Shown here: in pieces, positions 11,277 to 22,863 of the stretch
Layout of the letters: the number at the start of each line of letters is the position of its first letter
Numbering within the stretch: position 1 is the stretch's first letter
Assembly (NCBI RefSeq): GCF_000219625.1
Contig: NC_018214.1
Location: 1,922,001 to 1,986,000, forward strand
DNA length: 64,000 nucleotides
Reading direction: 5' to 3'
Origin: Zymoseptoria tritici IPO323
Taxonomy: Eukaryota > Ascomycota > Dothideomycetes > Mycosphaerellales > Mycosphaerellaceae
Notes under the pieces: model-generated
What the model was told of the DNA's origin: nothing
Seen by the model: only the letters and a program-made list of their open reading frames with translations
The model's database searches: none
Position numbers and translations under genes: made by a program

Positions 11277-14200
11277 TCATATCCGCGGCGCTCCGTCCTT
11301 GCCCATCGCTCCCTGACCAAACAACTTCTCCGGCGGCACGCGTTCTAAATTCGCGCCCTTGTCCACCGTCATGGGGACGTAACCCTCCTTCTTCCTCCTC
11401 CTCCTCTCCATCAGAATGCCCGCGACAACCATCAAGAATACAATGCCCAACGCGATGGCCAGACCGATGACGACCACCAGTCCTAACGCGAGATGATGTC
11501 CCCCGCCCGACATGAGATTCTGCGGTCGACTGACAAACAGCGCGGACAGACTCCCTTGTCCACCACCTTGCATGGACGTCAAGATGAAGGGTTCGTACGC
11601 CGTGCCGTTGAAGAGGACGGCGCTGGCGTTGCCGAGGGAAGGGAGTTCGACCGCGCCGAGGATGAGGAGGACTTGGTTGGAGGACATGAGTTCGGAGTTG
11701 GCGTGGGGAGTGGAGAGGGGCATGATTTGGAGTTTTCGGATGGAGGAGTCGGCGCCGAGACCGGTGGCGGGCGTCCAGGTGTTATCGGCGAATTTGTAGA
11801 GGAAGGCGGAGTTGTCGGAGGTGGATACGCCGGCGGCCCAGAATTCGTCGTAGGAGTTGCTCACGGCTGTGAGAGCGACGATGGGGCCGGGAAGGGTAGA
11901 GGCGCCGGTGTAGGCTTCGAATATCTGCTTCTTGGTGTCGTACGTCGCCATGGTGGTCGCGTTGCCGAAGATGGTGAGATTGCCCGCGATGATGAGCTGA
12001 GTCTTGCTCGCCCACATCATGTCGTTGACGGTACCGCGAAGGCCCGTGCCCAGAGATTGCCAGGCAAGCTGTTTCGTGTCATAGGTGCAGAGCGCTGCGC
12101 ACTGTAGAGAGCCCGCGCTGGAGAAATGCCCGCCCACGTAGACGTTTGTTGATGATGGCTGGGCGGAGACGGCGTTCACAACCACGTTGTCGCCATTCAG
12201 AGCTGGTGGATGAGGTGAGACAAAGTCGTTGGCCACGAGGTCGTAGACAATCAGGCCGGTGACTTCGTTACCGCCAGCAGTGCCGTTGATCGCTCCGCCG
12301 GCCCAGAGTTGGGTCTCGTACGTGTCCATGGCGACGAAGATGGAGTCGCTGGACAAACCGCTGATGCCGGAAGTGCTGGCAGTGGAGTCGGTATTGTTGA
12401 TGAAGACGAGATTCTCCACAGACTGACCGTTGCCGGTGCTAGCGGAGAAGCTTCCACCCAAGACAGTGATGTTGAGATTGTTCTGGCTGTAGAAGAGACC
12501 ATCGTAGACGCCGGTGTAGTTTTGGCCAGCGTTCTCACCGATCAGGGCACGCTTGTGCTTGGAAGAGGTCGTGCTTGGATCGGATCGAGATGCACGGAGA
12601 AGTTGAACATCCAACGCTTCAAGCTTGGGCTCATTGCCGCCAACGAGCTCGACTACGTTGCTGTACTCGAGACCTTGCGAGGTAATGACACCGCCGTAGA
12701 CCGGCGCCATACCCGGGACGGTGGAGTAGGCGGTGAGTTCGCCTCCCAGAGCGACGTTGGCAAACTGGACATTATGGAGCCAATTCTTCTCGCTAGGAAC
12801 CCAGACCGTGAAGCCAGACGCCTCAAATGCAGCATTGCCTCCGAATGAGTTGACGGAGGTGAAGTTTCCAGTGAGGGTAATCACGTTCTGCAGATTGCCA
12901 GTCGTGACGTTGAGCTGGAGAGGGACGATGCTGTAGACAGCGCCGTTGACGCCACCTCCCAATGCTGACCACTCGTTGTTGGCGGTTGAGAACAGTGCTA
13001 TGTGGTTCAATCCTTCAGTGGGACTGTCCTTGGTGTTGTTGAAGGTGCCGCCAATGTACAAGTCTTTGTCTTCCATGTACATATCCAAGACAGCGCCGTC
13101 GAGACCACCCTTGACGAGAGTCGTTGCTTCATCGGTGATCGCCATGATGTTGTGAAAGCTGTCGCTGTTGAAAGAGCCACCGACGAACAGAGCGTCACTC
13201 CCTTGAACGACCTTGTTGATGGTGGCGCGAGACTGGAGCGATGACCCGGCAGTGTTCACAGCTGAGCTGGAGAAGTTGGCAGAATCCGAAGTGACCTCTC
13301 TCGGGTTGTATTCGTACAGCCCGTTGAGTTCTCCAGTCGATCCAGCAGTCGAAGTGACCAATTCGAAGCGGACCCTATTCGCTACGACAGTCAAAGGGAC
13401 TTGCTGTCCAGCCACTGGAGTGAGCGTGACCATCGGGCTGCTGTCAGCGTCGATGTAGCCGTAGTAAATCTGATCAAACTTGTCGTAGTTGTTGGTTTGG
13501 AACAGCACTTGCGAGATGGTGTCGCTCGAGGTCATCGTGCCAGTCATGTTGACCCGTCCTCGCGTAGCGCAGCTCCCATCCAAGACACAACCAGGAGTGT
13601 AGACCGTGACGGAATAGTTCCCAGATTCACGTAGGACTGGCTGGAACACGACTCTCGTGTCGTCCGAGACTTGCGAGGGCTCAGTCAAAGTGGCAGTCAA
13701 GAAGTCCGACTCAGTCAGGCCTTGATTGGGAGTTCGAACCCAGCGATCAGCAGGTGTTGCGGTCGAGCTGGTGCCTTGACCGGTAGTGATGCTACACTTT
13801 GGCTCGTTGAATGAATTGACCGCATAGTCGAACATGTCATCGGAGAACATCTCAATGCCGCTGAGACCTGCACCAGCGCCGTACCATTCCGTAATCCAGA
13901 TGCGGAAGTGGTTCATGCCGATGGGCCTGACGAAAGCAAAGTCCTGGGCAGTGCTGTTGTTCTCCGGAAGAGGGCATCGTTCAACGCACCACTCTGTCTC
14001 ACCGCTGACAGAGTTGGTGTATGTCAGATTGAGGACGCCGCCACTGTTCATCTCTTCAAAGTAGAAGGTCTTGGTGCCGCGACCATCTCGCGCAGTGTTG
14101 TACAGGCTGAAATTGGTCGGAATGAAGCCAAATCCAGACTGAACATCCCAGTATCCTCCCGTGTTGTCATTAAGCAGCCAGGTGTTGCCGGCTTCATCGG

Positions 14201-14999
14201 ATCCACGCTGACAGATGATGTTGGCCGGATCGCTAAATCCAGCAGTGCTCGATGATCCTGCGGCGGTGATGCTGCCGGAACCGAGATTGATAGCCTGCGA
14301 ATCGGCCTGCTTCGAACCATTCGGCGAGGTTGTGTTGCCCAGTCCATCGAATTGACCGCCAAAGACAATGTTGCCTGCAGAGTTCTTCTCAATAGTCTGC
14401 ACCGGTCCATTAAACCCAGCAAACGGCAAGTTCACCCAGCCCGTTGTCCACGCCATGGCATTTGTCGAATTACCCGCCATGAAATTTCCACCAACGTACA
14501 CCGTGCCTGATGTCGCGTCGCAATACAATGCATTAACCGGTCCTGATAATCCCGGCAGCGCAACCACCTCATTACTCGTCGGATTCCACAACGCGACCGA
14601 CGCCGCCTGTACACCTCCTAAACTTGTGAAATTTCCTCCCACGACCACGCCTTGTAATGTTCCATCCGTGGTGACAAACGGACACATGGCGGCGATGGTC
14701 GCGTCAGCATCGGCCAATGCGAGTGATCGAAAGGAGCCATCGGGATATCGCGTGAGGAGTGACTGGCTGCCATTATTGGACAGGTTCTCGTTCTGTCCGA
14801 GATATTGATACAATGAGATGCTGTCGAAGTCGCCGCCGATGGCCACGCGGCCTAGTTCTGATAGATCGAGATTTGATGATGAGGCGATGTTCTGCGCGGA
14901 TGCAGTGTATGCACCGCGGGCGTCGAGTAGCGGTGCTGTGAGGATGTAGGTGGCCAGTTCCGGGCCGACGGCCAGCAGTGTTGATAGAGGAGACCTCAT
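11277..14999 (-). CDS. rax2: Rax2-like cortical polarity marker
   Basis: Single-exon gene, 1240 residues, close to the size of fungal Rax2. It starts with a hydrophobic signal-like segment (about residues 5-30) and has a long extracellular part rich in Asn-x-Ser/Thr sites. It contains many beta-propeller-like repeats of the type VYVGGNF and LFVGGSFNS, which match the Rax2 pattern. A single membrane span (about residues 1165-1190, LGLVVVIGLAIALGIVFLMV) is followed by a basic cytoplasmic tail starting ERRRRKKEGYVPM. In yeast and filamentous fungi Rax2 marks the cell cortex at bud or hyphal sites and helps place polarity. Topology and length support the call. Confidence in the family is high; the polarity role is inferred from it. 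Confidence 0.9.
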   Translation of the reverse strand: MRSPLSTLLAVGPELATYILTAPLLDARGAYTASAQNIASSSNLDLSELGRVAIGGDFDSISLYQYLGQNENLSNNGSQSLLTRYPDGSFRSLALADADATIAAMCPFVTTDGTLQGVVVGGNFTSLGGVQAASVALWNPTSNEVVALPGLSGPVNALYCDATSGTVYVGGNFMAGNSTNAMAWTTGWVNLPFAGFNGPVQTIEKNSAGNIVFGGQFDGLGNTTSPNGSKQADSQAINLGSGSITAAGSSSTAGFSDPANIICQRGSDEAGNTWLLNDNTGGYWDVQSGFGFIPTNFSLYNTARDGRGTKTFYFEEMNSGGVLNLTYTNSVSGETEWCVERCPLPENNSTAQDFAFVRPIGMNHFRIWITEWYGAGAGLSGIEMFSDDMFDYAVNSFNEPKCSITTGQGTSSTATPADRWVRTPNQGLTESDFLTATLTEPSQVSDDTRVVFQPVLRESGNYSVTVYTPGCVLDGSCATRGRVNMTGTMTSSDTISQVLFQTNNYDKFDQIYYGYIDADSSPMVTLTPVAGQQVPLTVVANRVRFELVTSTAGSTGELNGLYEYNPREVTSDSANFSSSAVNTAGSSLQSRATINKVVQGSDALFVGGSFNSDSFHNIMAITDEATTLVKGGLDGAVLDMYMEDKDLYIGGTFNNTKDSPTEGLNHIALFSTANNEWSALGGGVNGAVYSIVPLQLNVTTGNLQNVITLTGNFTSVNSFGGNAAFEASGFTVWVPSEKNWLHNVQFANVALGGELTAYSTVPGMAPVYGGVITSQGLEYSNVVELVGGNEPKLEALDVQLLRASRSDPSTTSSKHKRALIGENAGQNYTGVYDGLFYSQNNLNITVLGGSFSASTGNGQSVENLVFINNTDSTASTSGISGLSSDSIFVAMDTYETQLWAGGAINGTAGGNEVTGLIVYDLVANDFVSPHPPALNGDNVVVNAVSAQPSSTNVYVGGHFSSAGSLQCAALCTYDTKQLAWQSLGTGLRGTVNDMMWASKTQLIIAGNLTIFGNATTMATYDTKKQIFEAYTGASTLPGPIVALTAVSNSYDEFWAAGVSTSDNSAFLYKFADNTWTPATGLGADSSIRKLQIMPLSTPHANSELMSSNQVLLILGAVELPSLGNASAVLFNGTAYEPFILTSMQGGGQGSLSALFVSRPQNLMSGGGHHLALGLVVVIGLAIALGIVFLMVVAGILMERRRRKKEGYVPMTVDKGANLERVPPEKLFGQGAMGKDGAPRI

Positions 15000-16398
15000 C
15001 GCAGCGAGCGCGACGGGTGGATGGTATTAAGAGGCCGTCGCAATCGGAAGTCGGTGGAATGATGTTCGGTGTGTGGTATGTGAAGAGTAGTGTAGCAGTC
15101 TCCTCTCGCTCTTCCCTCTCTCAATCCCGCATGGTCGGCCGCCAAGCACGGGAAGCAATAGCAGCGAAGGTTTTTGGTTATTACCTTTGAGTTTGGAAGA
15201 ATCGTGCGAGGTGGAGGCGCAATTGGCTCGGGACGGAGGATTGTAGCCGTAGCGTGGCCCGTGTTCGTATTTGGTGGTGTGTGGTGATGTGGTCGTGAAG
15301 GAATGTTATGCTGGAGAACGAATGACTGTGGGTGAGTGAGCGGCGGCGGCGGTGGAGGAGGAGGTGGTGGTCAGACGGACGTCGATGATGACCGTAAGGT
15401 GTGATGAGAGAGATGGGTGAGAACGAGCAACCTAGGAAGAATGCGTGTCTCTCGTTGTTCCCCTGGACACCGACGAGGATTTCGGTTCGCACGGTTGGCC
15501 CTATTCCGCCGCTGCACCAATCAACGCCGTGCGACTCAACGGGCTGGTCCGGGGGGAAATGAGATGCTTGGAATCGACGGAACAACAACAGAACACGAAT
15601 ATTGCTATTCGTGATATCATCGTCTTGTTGTTGATATGTTGGAAATGTCGAAGAAGACGACACTGCAGTTGCGGCATTCACGGCCGTCGATATTCATCAC
15701 AATGCCTCCTCGCAGCATTTTCCAACCTCCTCACAAATCCCAGTCAGCAGATCATGCACCTGCAGTCCCTTGGATCGTCCTCCACAAAACAGCCACGCCC
15801 GGCTTGCTTGGCCCGGCTCTCGTGCCGTGAAACATTGTCCCGCGATACTCGAGTAAGAACAAACGTCTCACAAACACGAAGCTCTACCTCCTATAGGGCT
15901 GCAACGCGATCGCTGGAGGACCCTCGGAGGACTGAGGTCTCAATGAATGACTTCATATTCCGTTCTTGACTTCCAACTTGTTTATCCATGAACCATGTCC
16001 TCAACCGGATGTCATCAGCAAACCAGATAGGAACGATCTCGAACACGCCACGCATCGCTCGATGAGAACAAACGCCGAACGCATCGTGGCAAGCTCTGTG
16101 GTACCGTGCGACCATCCTCCACGAGAGAGTGTGGGCAGAAGGGAGAAGATGAGGTCGCACTACTCGGGTGTTCCTGCAGTAGCAGCTGTAACACGATGCA
16201 ATGGCCCAGCCATGCTATACGCTTCCCTTGCTGTATCCATGTGCTGTCGAACGTGGGCCAGTATCGGTGATTGCACCTCGCACGTCTCCCACGAGGTCAA
16301 TCTGCCAGTCGCCCGTTCTCTCCAGAGGAGCCCGCCGAACAATCGCTCAGCGTGAGTGTCAAGCCACCCTCTCCATCGAAGCGTACATCATGCCATCA
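15000..16398. other. 1.4-kb intergenic region, rax2 promoter side
   Basis: Upstream of rax2 and downstream of the minus-strand lyase gene. A GGC/GGA-type low-complexity run at about 15338-15375 corresponds to a CCG/CCT-rich leader if transcribed toward rax2. Overlapping frames on both strands (for example 15181-15681 and 15445-15969) show no family motif and are not called. Confidence 0.4.
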
Positions 16399-17793
16399 CT
16401 ACGCAATCCCCTTCTTCTCACCCATCTTCAACACAACATCAGCCATCTCCCTCGACTGCCCCAGATAATTCCCCGGCTCACACAACTCCTCCACCCTCTC
16501 CCTCTTCAACACCTCCATCACCTCCTTCTTCCCACAAAGCGTCTCACACAACGTCCTCCCCTCCTCTTCTTCACTCTCAATCGTCTCCCTACAAGCCTCA
16601 TACACCACATCATGCGCCTTCTGCCTGCCTATCCCTCCCGCCAATTCCATCATCACCCTCTCCGCCACGATCAACCCTCGTGTACTCGCCAGATTCTTCC
16701 CCATGGCCTTCGTATCAACCACCAACCCACTCATCGCAAACTCCATCTGGCTCAGCGCACCCACCGCAACAACAAAACTCTCCGGCACAGCAACCCATTC
16801 TAAATGCCACGACCCACTCGCGCGTTCAAAGTCCGTAACCATCGCATCGAGACCAAGACCAGCATTCGCCCGCAAAATCTTCGACGCGGCGAGCACGACT
16901 TCACTGGAAATAGGGTTCCTCTTCTGCGGCATTGTAGAACTCGCGCCTCGATGCAGCACAAACGGCTCACTCACCTCTCCAAACTCATTCGAACTCATAA
17001 CCATAACATCCATCGCGACTTTCCCCAGACTTCCACCCACCAACGCCAGAAAATTCAGAATCTCCGCCACCCCATCCCGCGCGGTGTGCCACGTGATATC
17101 CGGATCTCCCAATCCCAACTCCTCCGCTAAGCTCTTTCTCACAGCCATTCCCTTTCCCTCTGCTCCTTCACCCAGACTAGCCAACGTACCCGCCGCACCT
17201 CCAAATTGCACCATCAAACACCGCGGCCTCAACTCCCTCAACCTCTCAAAATGTCGCTGAAAAGAGGAGAGGTAGACAGCGCATTTGTACCCCCACGTCA
17301 CGGGCAGGGCATGCTGAAGGTGAGTCCTACCCGCCATCGGCGTGTCTCGATACTTCCCCGCCAATTTGCTCAAAGATTTGCACAGAGCAGTGAGGTGAGT
17401 CTCCACGAGATCCAGTCCGGCCTTCATTTGGAGTACGGAAGCGGTATCTTGGATATCCTGCGTTGTAGCGCCCCAGTGGACATATCGTCCCGCTTCATCG
17501 CCGCCCTCTCCGCATTGGGCGGCTAGTTGACGGACGAGGGGGAGGATGGGGTAGCCCACCACTTCTGTCTCGGTGGACAGGCGGTCGTAGTCTAGTTCAA
17601 TGGTCTGACATGTTTGTGTGATGTGTTCTGCCGCGGAAGCTGGGATAACATGGTGCTGTGCTTGAGCGCGAGCTAAGGCGGCTTCGACTTGGACGCAGTA
17701 GTTTATGTAGGATTTGTCGTCGAAGATGGAGCGGATGGAGGAGGTGCCGAAGAGGTTTTTGAAGAGGAGGGAGTCGAGGGCTGAGATGGGCAT
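16399..17793 (-). CDS. Fumarase/aspartase-superfamily lyase (carboxymuconate cycloisomerase-like)
   Basis: Single exon, 464 residues from the ATG at 17793. An in-frame ATG at 17895 would add a 34-residue Ser/Lys-rich tail without family similarity. The superfamily motifs are in order: HWGATTQD (107-114), GRTHLQHALP (155-164) and the signature GASSTMPQKRNP (283-294), whose flexible loop carries the catalytic Ser. The combination resembles 3-carboxy-cis,cis-muconate cycloisomerase and bacterial-type adenylosuccinate lyase more than fumarase or argininosuccinate lyase. In fungi the beta-ketoadipate cycloisomerase is normally an unrelated propeller protein, so the true substrate is unclear. No targeting signal is seen, so it is probably cytosolic. 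Superfamily membership is certain; the reaction is not. Confidence 0.85.
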   Translation of the reverse strand: MPISALDSLLFKNLFGTSSIRSIFDDKSYINYCVQVEAALARAQAQHHVIPASAAEHITQTCQTIELDYDRLSTETEVVGYPILPLVRQLAAQCGEGGDEAGRYVHWGATTQDIQDTASVLQMKAGLDLVETHLTALCKSLSKLAGKYRDTPMAGRTHLQHALPVTWGYKCAVYLSSFQRHFERLRELRPRCLMVQFGGAAGTLASLGEGAEGKGMAVRKSLAEELGLGDPDITWHTARDGVAEILNFLALVGGSLGKVAMDVMVMSSNEFGEVSEPFVLHRGASSTMPQKRNPISSEVVLAASKILRANAGLGLDAMVTDFERASGSWHLEWVAVPESFVVAVGALSQMEFAMSGLVVDTKAMGKNLASTRGLIVAERVMMELAGGIGRQKAHDVVYEACRETIESEEEEGRTLCETLCGKKEVMEVLKRERVEELCEPGNYLGQSREMADVVLKMGEKKGIA

Positions 17794-18482
17794 TTTTCTT
17801 ATCGTATTCTTCTTCGCACTTGTTGGAGATAATGGAGACGGGGATCGGGAGTAAGTAGAATGGCTGGAAGAGGGCTTGTACTTGACCTTGACCACCTACA
17901 ATCGAAGCTGCGAAGTCGGGAGTGATATGCCGAGCTTGCTGCTGCTGTTGGCTTGCTTTGGGGAGGGGACCGTCGTTCCTTCTCGTCCTCCTGCTTCTTA
18001 ATACTTCTCGTGCACGAGGATTCACCTCATATCACGACCGCATCCTCCTGAATCGAAGGCAAGGACAGACGAGATGGACAACGTGAAGTGAATCTACAGT
18101 ATTCAACAGCAAATCCTTAGGGTTACGCCTCACACGTGGGGGCGGAGAAGCTTGCGGCTGATCTCTCCCGGCGCTTGCGGCGATACGAGGGAGATACGAC
18201 GGACCCCTACGCCATCATCCTTCCGGACGAACTTCCAAGCAATGGCATCCGCATCTCCTTGGTCGTGTCTCAAGTCAGCAACCTTGTGCATCGTTTCTTG
18301 CTGCATGTCTTCTTGATGCCTGATTATTGCGAGTTGTGTCTATATGTTTGCTTCACTTGTTCTCGCATTGGATAGATCACCACCACTCCTATCATCTCCC
18401 TCGCCTCTTAGCCTCGAGCTCCCACGCCCTCGATTTCAACCCCGAACCCACCTCCTATAGTCCTCACACATCCTGAGCGAGC

Positions 18483-19685
18483 ATGGCACGACCCGAATAC
18501 GCCTCCACCGCCCGCGCCCTCGCCTCTCAAATCGACATCTCCGACGATGAATACTCTCCGCCCTCCAATCGCCCTCGCTCCTCCTCCCCCCTCTGGACTC
18601 GTCGCTCGCAATCGAACGCTAGAAGTCTACGAAGCACAAGAGAAGGACGCCCAAACACATGGCTGCAAACCGCCGAAAAACTCCAAACCCGCGCAACACG
18701 CGCCTGGACATCCCTCTCTCCCCCCCAAAAAATCGGCCTCTCCGCCTTCGCAGCCATCGCCTTCATTCTCAGTATCCTCGCCCTCATCTTCTCCCAACGC
18801 ATCTTCCACGCTCTCGCTCCCGCGGCAAAACGCTGGCACGACTTAAAAGGAGGATGGTTGATCCTCTGGTTCATGACGTTCTTCGTCTCCTTTCCCCCTA
18901 TGATCGGCTACTCCACTTGCGTCACCATCGCGGGTTTCGTGTTCGGATTGAAAGGATGGTTCATCGTCGCGTCTGCTACGATTATCGGATCTACGGCCTC
19001 CTTCCTCGCGAGCAGGACGTTACTCAAGAGCTATGTGACCCGATTAGCGGAAAAAGACACCCGCTTCGCGGCCCTGAGTTTAGTCCTCAAACACGATGGG
19101 ATCGGATTGCTCTGTATGATTCGACTTTGTCCGCTGCCGTATAGCCTGTCGAATGGAGCGATATCCACGATCCCGAGTGTGACATGGCAGAACTTCATGC
19201 TCGCGACGGCGGTGGTGTCGCCGAAACTCCTACTGCACGTCTTCATTGGAGGCAGACTAGGCGCCATCGCGGAGGAAGGGGATAAAATGGACGCCCGAAC
19301 CAAAGCCGTCAGTTACATCAGCATCGCGATTGGGATGGTGGTTGGAGTGGGAACAGGATACATCATCTACGTGCGCACGAAAGCGAGGGCAAAGGTATTG
19401 GAGGCGGAGGAGGCCGCTCTCGCTGGACAGGGTGGGAGGAGGACGAGTGCGGGTGTGGGAGGGGAGTATATTGATGATAGTGATGGGGAGAGGCCGGGAC
19501 GGAGGGAGGATGAGATTTCGCTGCATCAGACGTATGAGGATGATTTGGAAGCTGGGTCGGGGTATAGGGATCAGTTTACGGATGATGAGGATGCGGTGGA
19601 AAGGGATGTGTTTGATGCGGGGGACGAGACGGAGGAGGAGGAGGGAGGTGGTGGTGGATATTTGAGCAGAGGAGGGATACGATAG
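18483..19685 (+). CDS. tvp38: Tvp38-like Golgi membrane protein (VTT domain)
   Basis: Single exon, 400 residues. A polar Ser/Arg-rich N-terminus (1-80) is followed by a first membrane span (about 84-107) and the SNARE-associated/VTT (DedA-like) core. The core includes FPPMIGYSTCVTIAGFVFG, a re-entrant segment with GSTASFLASRTL, and IRLCPLPYSLSNGAIS, all hallmarks of Tvp38/TMEM64 proteins. A last span (about 279-298) leads to a highly acidic cytoplasmic tail rich in Asp, Glu and Gly. Tvp38 proteins sit in Tlg2-containing Golgi compartments; VTT proteins are linked to lipid scrambling. The gene lies 2.2 kb upstream of pex13 on the same strand, with no sign of shared control. Confidence 0.9.
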   Translation: MARPEYASTARALASQIDISDDEYSPPSNRPRSSSPLWTRRSQSNARSLRSTREGRPNTWLQTAEKLQTRATRAWTSLSPPQKIGLSAFAAIAFILSILALIFSQRIFHALAPAAKRWHDLKGGWLILWFMTFFVSFPPMIGYSTCVTIAGFVFGLKGWFIVASATIIGSTASFLASRTLLKSYVTRLAEKDTRFAALSLVLKHDGIGLLCMIRLCPLPYSLSNGAISTIPSVTWQNFMLATAVVSPKLLLHVFIGGRLGAIAEEGDKMDARTKAVSYISIAIGMVVGVGTGYIIYVRTKARAKVLEAEEAALAGQGGRRTSAGVGGEYIDDSDGERPGRREDEISLHQTYEDDLEAGSGYRDQFTDDEDAVERDVFDAGDETEEEEGGGGGYLSRGGIR

Positions 19686-20247
19686 AGATAGATTGGCATG
19701 AATGGCATGAACATAAGAAGGCAGGACTTGTGTTGGGTGCATTCATGTGATCGATATACTTATCCGTCTACTAGCTCCGTGCTGTCAATGTTGGACAGTC
19801 GTTCGATTTGCAGGCCATTGCTGCCATTGTACTCGCGATCATGTCGTCTCTGTTGCTCCCAGGGATTCATACAGAATATCGATTGTTGAAGGCATATATT
19901 CAGGAAGTCTACAGGAGCATGTGGTTTAGACCTAAAGGCCGAATCCGAGCCGAGGCTTCTTTGTACTTCGGCGCCACCACCGCTCCCGTCCACCACCGCC
20001 CTGTCGACGGTGAGACACTCTCACTTCCCCTTCACCTCGACTTTGTCTCCACTACCCTCACCAGCACCCTCTCGCGACCGACAGATTCTCGTGAGATTGT
20101 GCGGATTTCACAGCTGACTCGGCGCGAGCGACGGCTGCATCCCGACCTCTGCAACCGTCATCAAATTCTCCACTTCGAGTCTCGACCGCATCCGATACAC
20201 TCGACCGCCGCTTCACCACGACTGCGCGCTCGCCAGAGGAACAAGAC

Positions 20248-21680
20248 ATGGCCTCACCGCCCAAGCCTTGGGAAAGAGCTTCGGGAAACCAGTCAGGTAA
20301 TTGAGGACATATACATCACAAACAAGACATCCCACTGACTCACCTTCAGCGGCCATCCCATCATCCACAATCGCGACCACAACAACACCATCCAGCACAT
20401 CCTCCTCCGCCGCCACACCAGCACTACCCGCACGACCAGACGCTCTCAACCGAGTCGCATCCCAAACAGCAGGCGCTTACTCCTCCTCCCCATACAATCG
20501 CACATCACCTTACTCCTCCCCATACGGCGGCGGCATCGGCACCGGCCTGGGTGGGATTGGCGGCATGTCCTCCTACAGCTCGCCCTACTCCCGCTTCGGC
20601 GGCATGGGAGGAGGCATGTACGGCGGAGGAATGGGAGGGATGTATGGAGGTGGATACGGCGGCATGGGAGGCTATGGTGGAGGGATGTACGGCCAACCAG
20701 GCATGATGGGACCCAACGGACAAGATCCCAGCTTGACGCAGACGTTCAGCAACAGCACGCAAGCCACATTCCAAATGATCGAATCCATCGTGGGAGCATT
20801 CGGAGGTTTCGCACAAATGCTCGAGAGCACGTACATGGCCACCCACTCCTCCTTCTTCGCCATGGTCAGCGTCGCCGAACAATTCGGCAACCTCCGCCAA
20901 ACCCTCGGTTCCGTCCTCGGAATCTTCACAATAATGCGGTGGATCCGCACGCTCATCGCCAAACTCACGGGTCGTCCTCCACCCGCTTCTTCCTCCGACC
21001 TCACACCCGCCGCCTTTGCCTCTTTCGCAGGCACACCCGGCCCCGACGGTGCTCCCGCCAAACCATCCCGCAAACCCTTCATCTTCTTCGTCGTGGCCGT
21101 CTTCGGCCTGCCCTACCTCATGGGCAAACTCATCCGCTCGCTTGCAGCCAGCCAAGAAGCCGCCGCTGCGCAACAGCAAGGCCAACTCACACTCGGTCCC
21201 GACGGCCAGCCCGCGCCCATGGACCCTTCCAAACTCGACTTCTGCCGCGTCGTGTACGACTATACACCCGCCACGCAACCCGGCCAGCCCTTCCAAGAAG
21301 GCATCGACCTCGCCGTGAAAAAGGGCGATCTCGTCGCTGTGCTCAGCAAGTCCGACCCCATGGGCCAAGCATCCGAGTGGTGGCGTTGTCGCGCACGAGA
21401 TGGAGGCGTGGGATACCTGCCAAGTCCATATCTGGAAACGATCCAGCGACGGCCCGCGCAGGGACAGATCGCAGCGAAGAGTGCGAGTGAGAATGGGAGT
21501 CGGGTGAATACCATGACGAGCGGCAGTCTGGGTGAGAGTCGGGCGAATTCGATGAAGATTACGGAAAGGGAGAAGGCGGAGGTAAAGAAGGCGGGGAAGG
21601 AGGCGCCCCCGATGTTGCCGGTGGGGAAAGGGGGGGATGTGCCGGTTGAGAGTTTTCAGAGGGGGGCTTTTTACTCATGA
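20248..21680 (+). CDS. pex13: Peroxisomal import protein Pex13
   Basis: Two exons, 20248-20296 and 20350-21680, giving 459 residues. The first exon supplies the conserved start MASPPKPWERA of fungal Pex13, which a frame starting inside the intron would miss. A Gly/Tyr/Met-rich region with repeats of the GGMGG/GGMYGG type spans about residues 65-145. The Pex13 core with a membrane-associated segment follows (about 150-290, including FIFFVVAVFGLPYLMGKLI). An SH3 domain covers about 312-385 (ALYDY-like VVYDYTP, then EWWRCRARDGGVGYLPSPYLE). Pex13 is part of the docking complex with Pex14 and binds Pex5 for matrix protein import. Architecture and order of parts are complete. Confidence 0.95.
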
Positions 21681-22863
21681 ATGAGAAAGGAAGGTCGAGG
21701 ATGGGCGATGAGAGGTGGGATTTTTCTTGTTTGTACAGTGGGCGATGATGACGAGTTGAGGACATGGTATGGTCTTCTGCATGGTGTTTATGTTGCGTTT
21801 TGAGCGAATTTGTAGATGTAAATGATCTATTGGTTTGGTATATGAAGGTGGACGATGGGATGGACGGTGGGGTTGGAAAAGCAGGCAATATCATGAGGAA
21901 AGACGATGCAATGCAACGCAAAAATCTCTCACAGAAATGGTTTTCTCGTTCCCACTTATTCTACTGCCCTCACTCCGCGGAGTTCATGTTGAATATTGGT
22001 AGTCGAACAGATCAGCTCAGTCCTTGTCCGTAGGGAAGAGGTCGCTAACTCGTCCGTCAGGGCAAGACTCTTTGATGGATACGGACAGAAAAATCGATCG
22101 AAGACTTCGACGGTTCAGAACCGTGAATGATCGTAGGCAGGTCAACAGTTTGAGCAGCACCACCGTAGACCGGTCCATGGACATCGGCCTCTAATCGACA
22201 GTGGTTGCAGGGCACTATGGACGGGAAAGATGAGCAATGCAGACGGTGAGGCATCACATGAATGTTAGACGGATGTCGTGGTGCAGAAATTCTCAATTCG
22301 AAACTGTTCAATTCGTGAAGTTGTCTGGCTTCATCGCTTTCCTGAAGACTGAAAGATCGTGCAAACGAGACGAAGTGTGTTTCAACCCTTGACCACCAGC
22401 AGCGACTTGTCAAGTTGCCAATCGTAGTCTGCTCCGCGATAATGTGCCATGCGATCTCAAGTCTTGAAGACTTTCAGCAACGCTGAACCAACGCAAAAGC
22501 ATTTCGCAGCGTCCGTCGCCACGGCAGTTGCAAGGTAAAGGAGAATTTCAAGCTGCAACAGTCATGCTCGGTCCCTTCGCCGCGGCAATCATATTCTGCA
22601 CCCCCTTCCTCAGCTCGTGTTCATAGCGCTCCTGCATTTCTTCGGCGCAACTGTGACGGCGACTGGTCAAGCCGCAAAGACAGGCCCACGCGGAAGTCCT
22701 GAAGAGAATCAAAACGCATAAGCAATCATGTCGATCTGTGCTTTCGTGAAAGTTGAGGTTGGAGAAGGAGAAGATTATCTATGGTGTATGGTCAGTCTCT
22801 GTGGAGTCAGGGCAATGGTGTAACAGGGGAACATGGGCAGGAAAGGGGACACACAGCACAAAC
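21681..22863. other. 1.2-kb convergent intergenic region
   Basis: Between the 3' ends of pex13 and the F-box-like gene. I see no frame with family motifs, no RNA gene and no clear repeat in it. Confidence 0.4.

Noticed and set aside
11493..12107. 204-codon plus-strand frame, Gly/Val/Glu-rich
   Set aside because: Antisense to the C-terminal coding part of rax2.
15181..15969. Overlapping frames on both strands upstream of rax2
   Set aside because: Low-complexity His/Ser/Arg-rich translations with no family features; more likely promoter and leader DNA.
20505..21368. 287-codon minus-strand frame, His/Gly-rich
   Set aside because: Antisense to the Gly-rich and SH3 parts of pex13; composition follows from the opposite strand.
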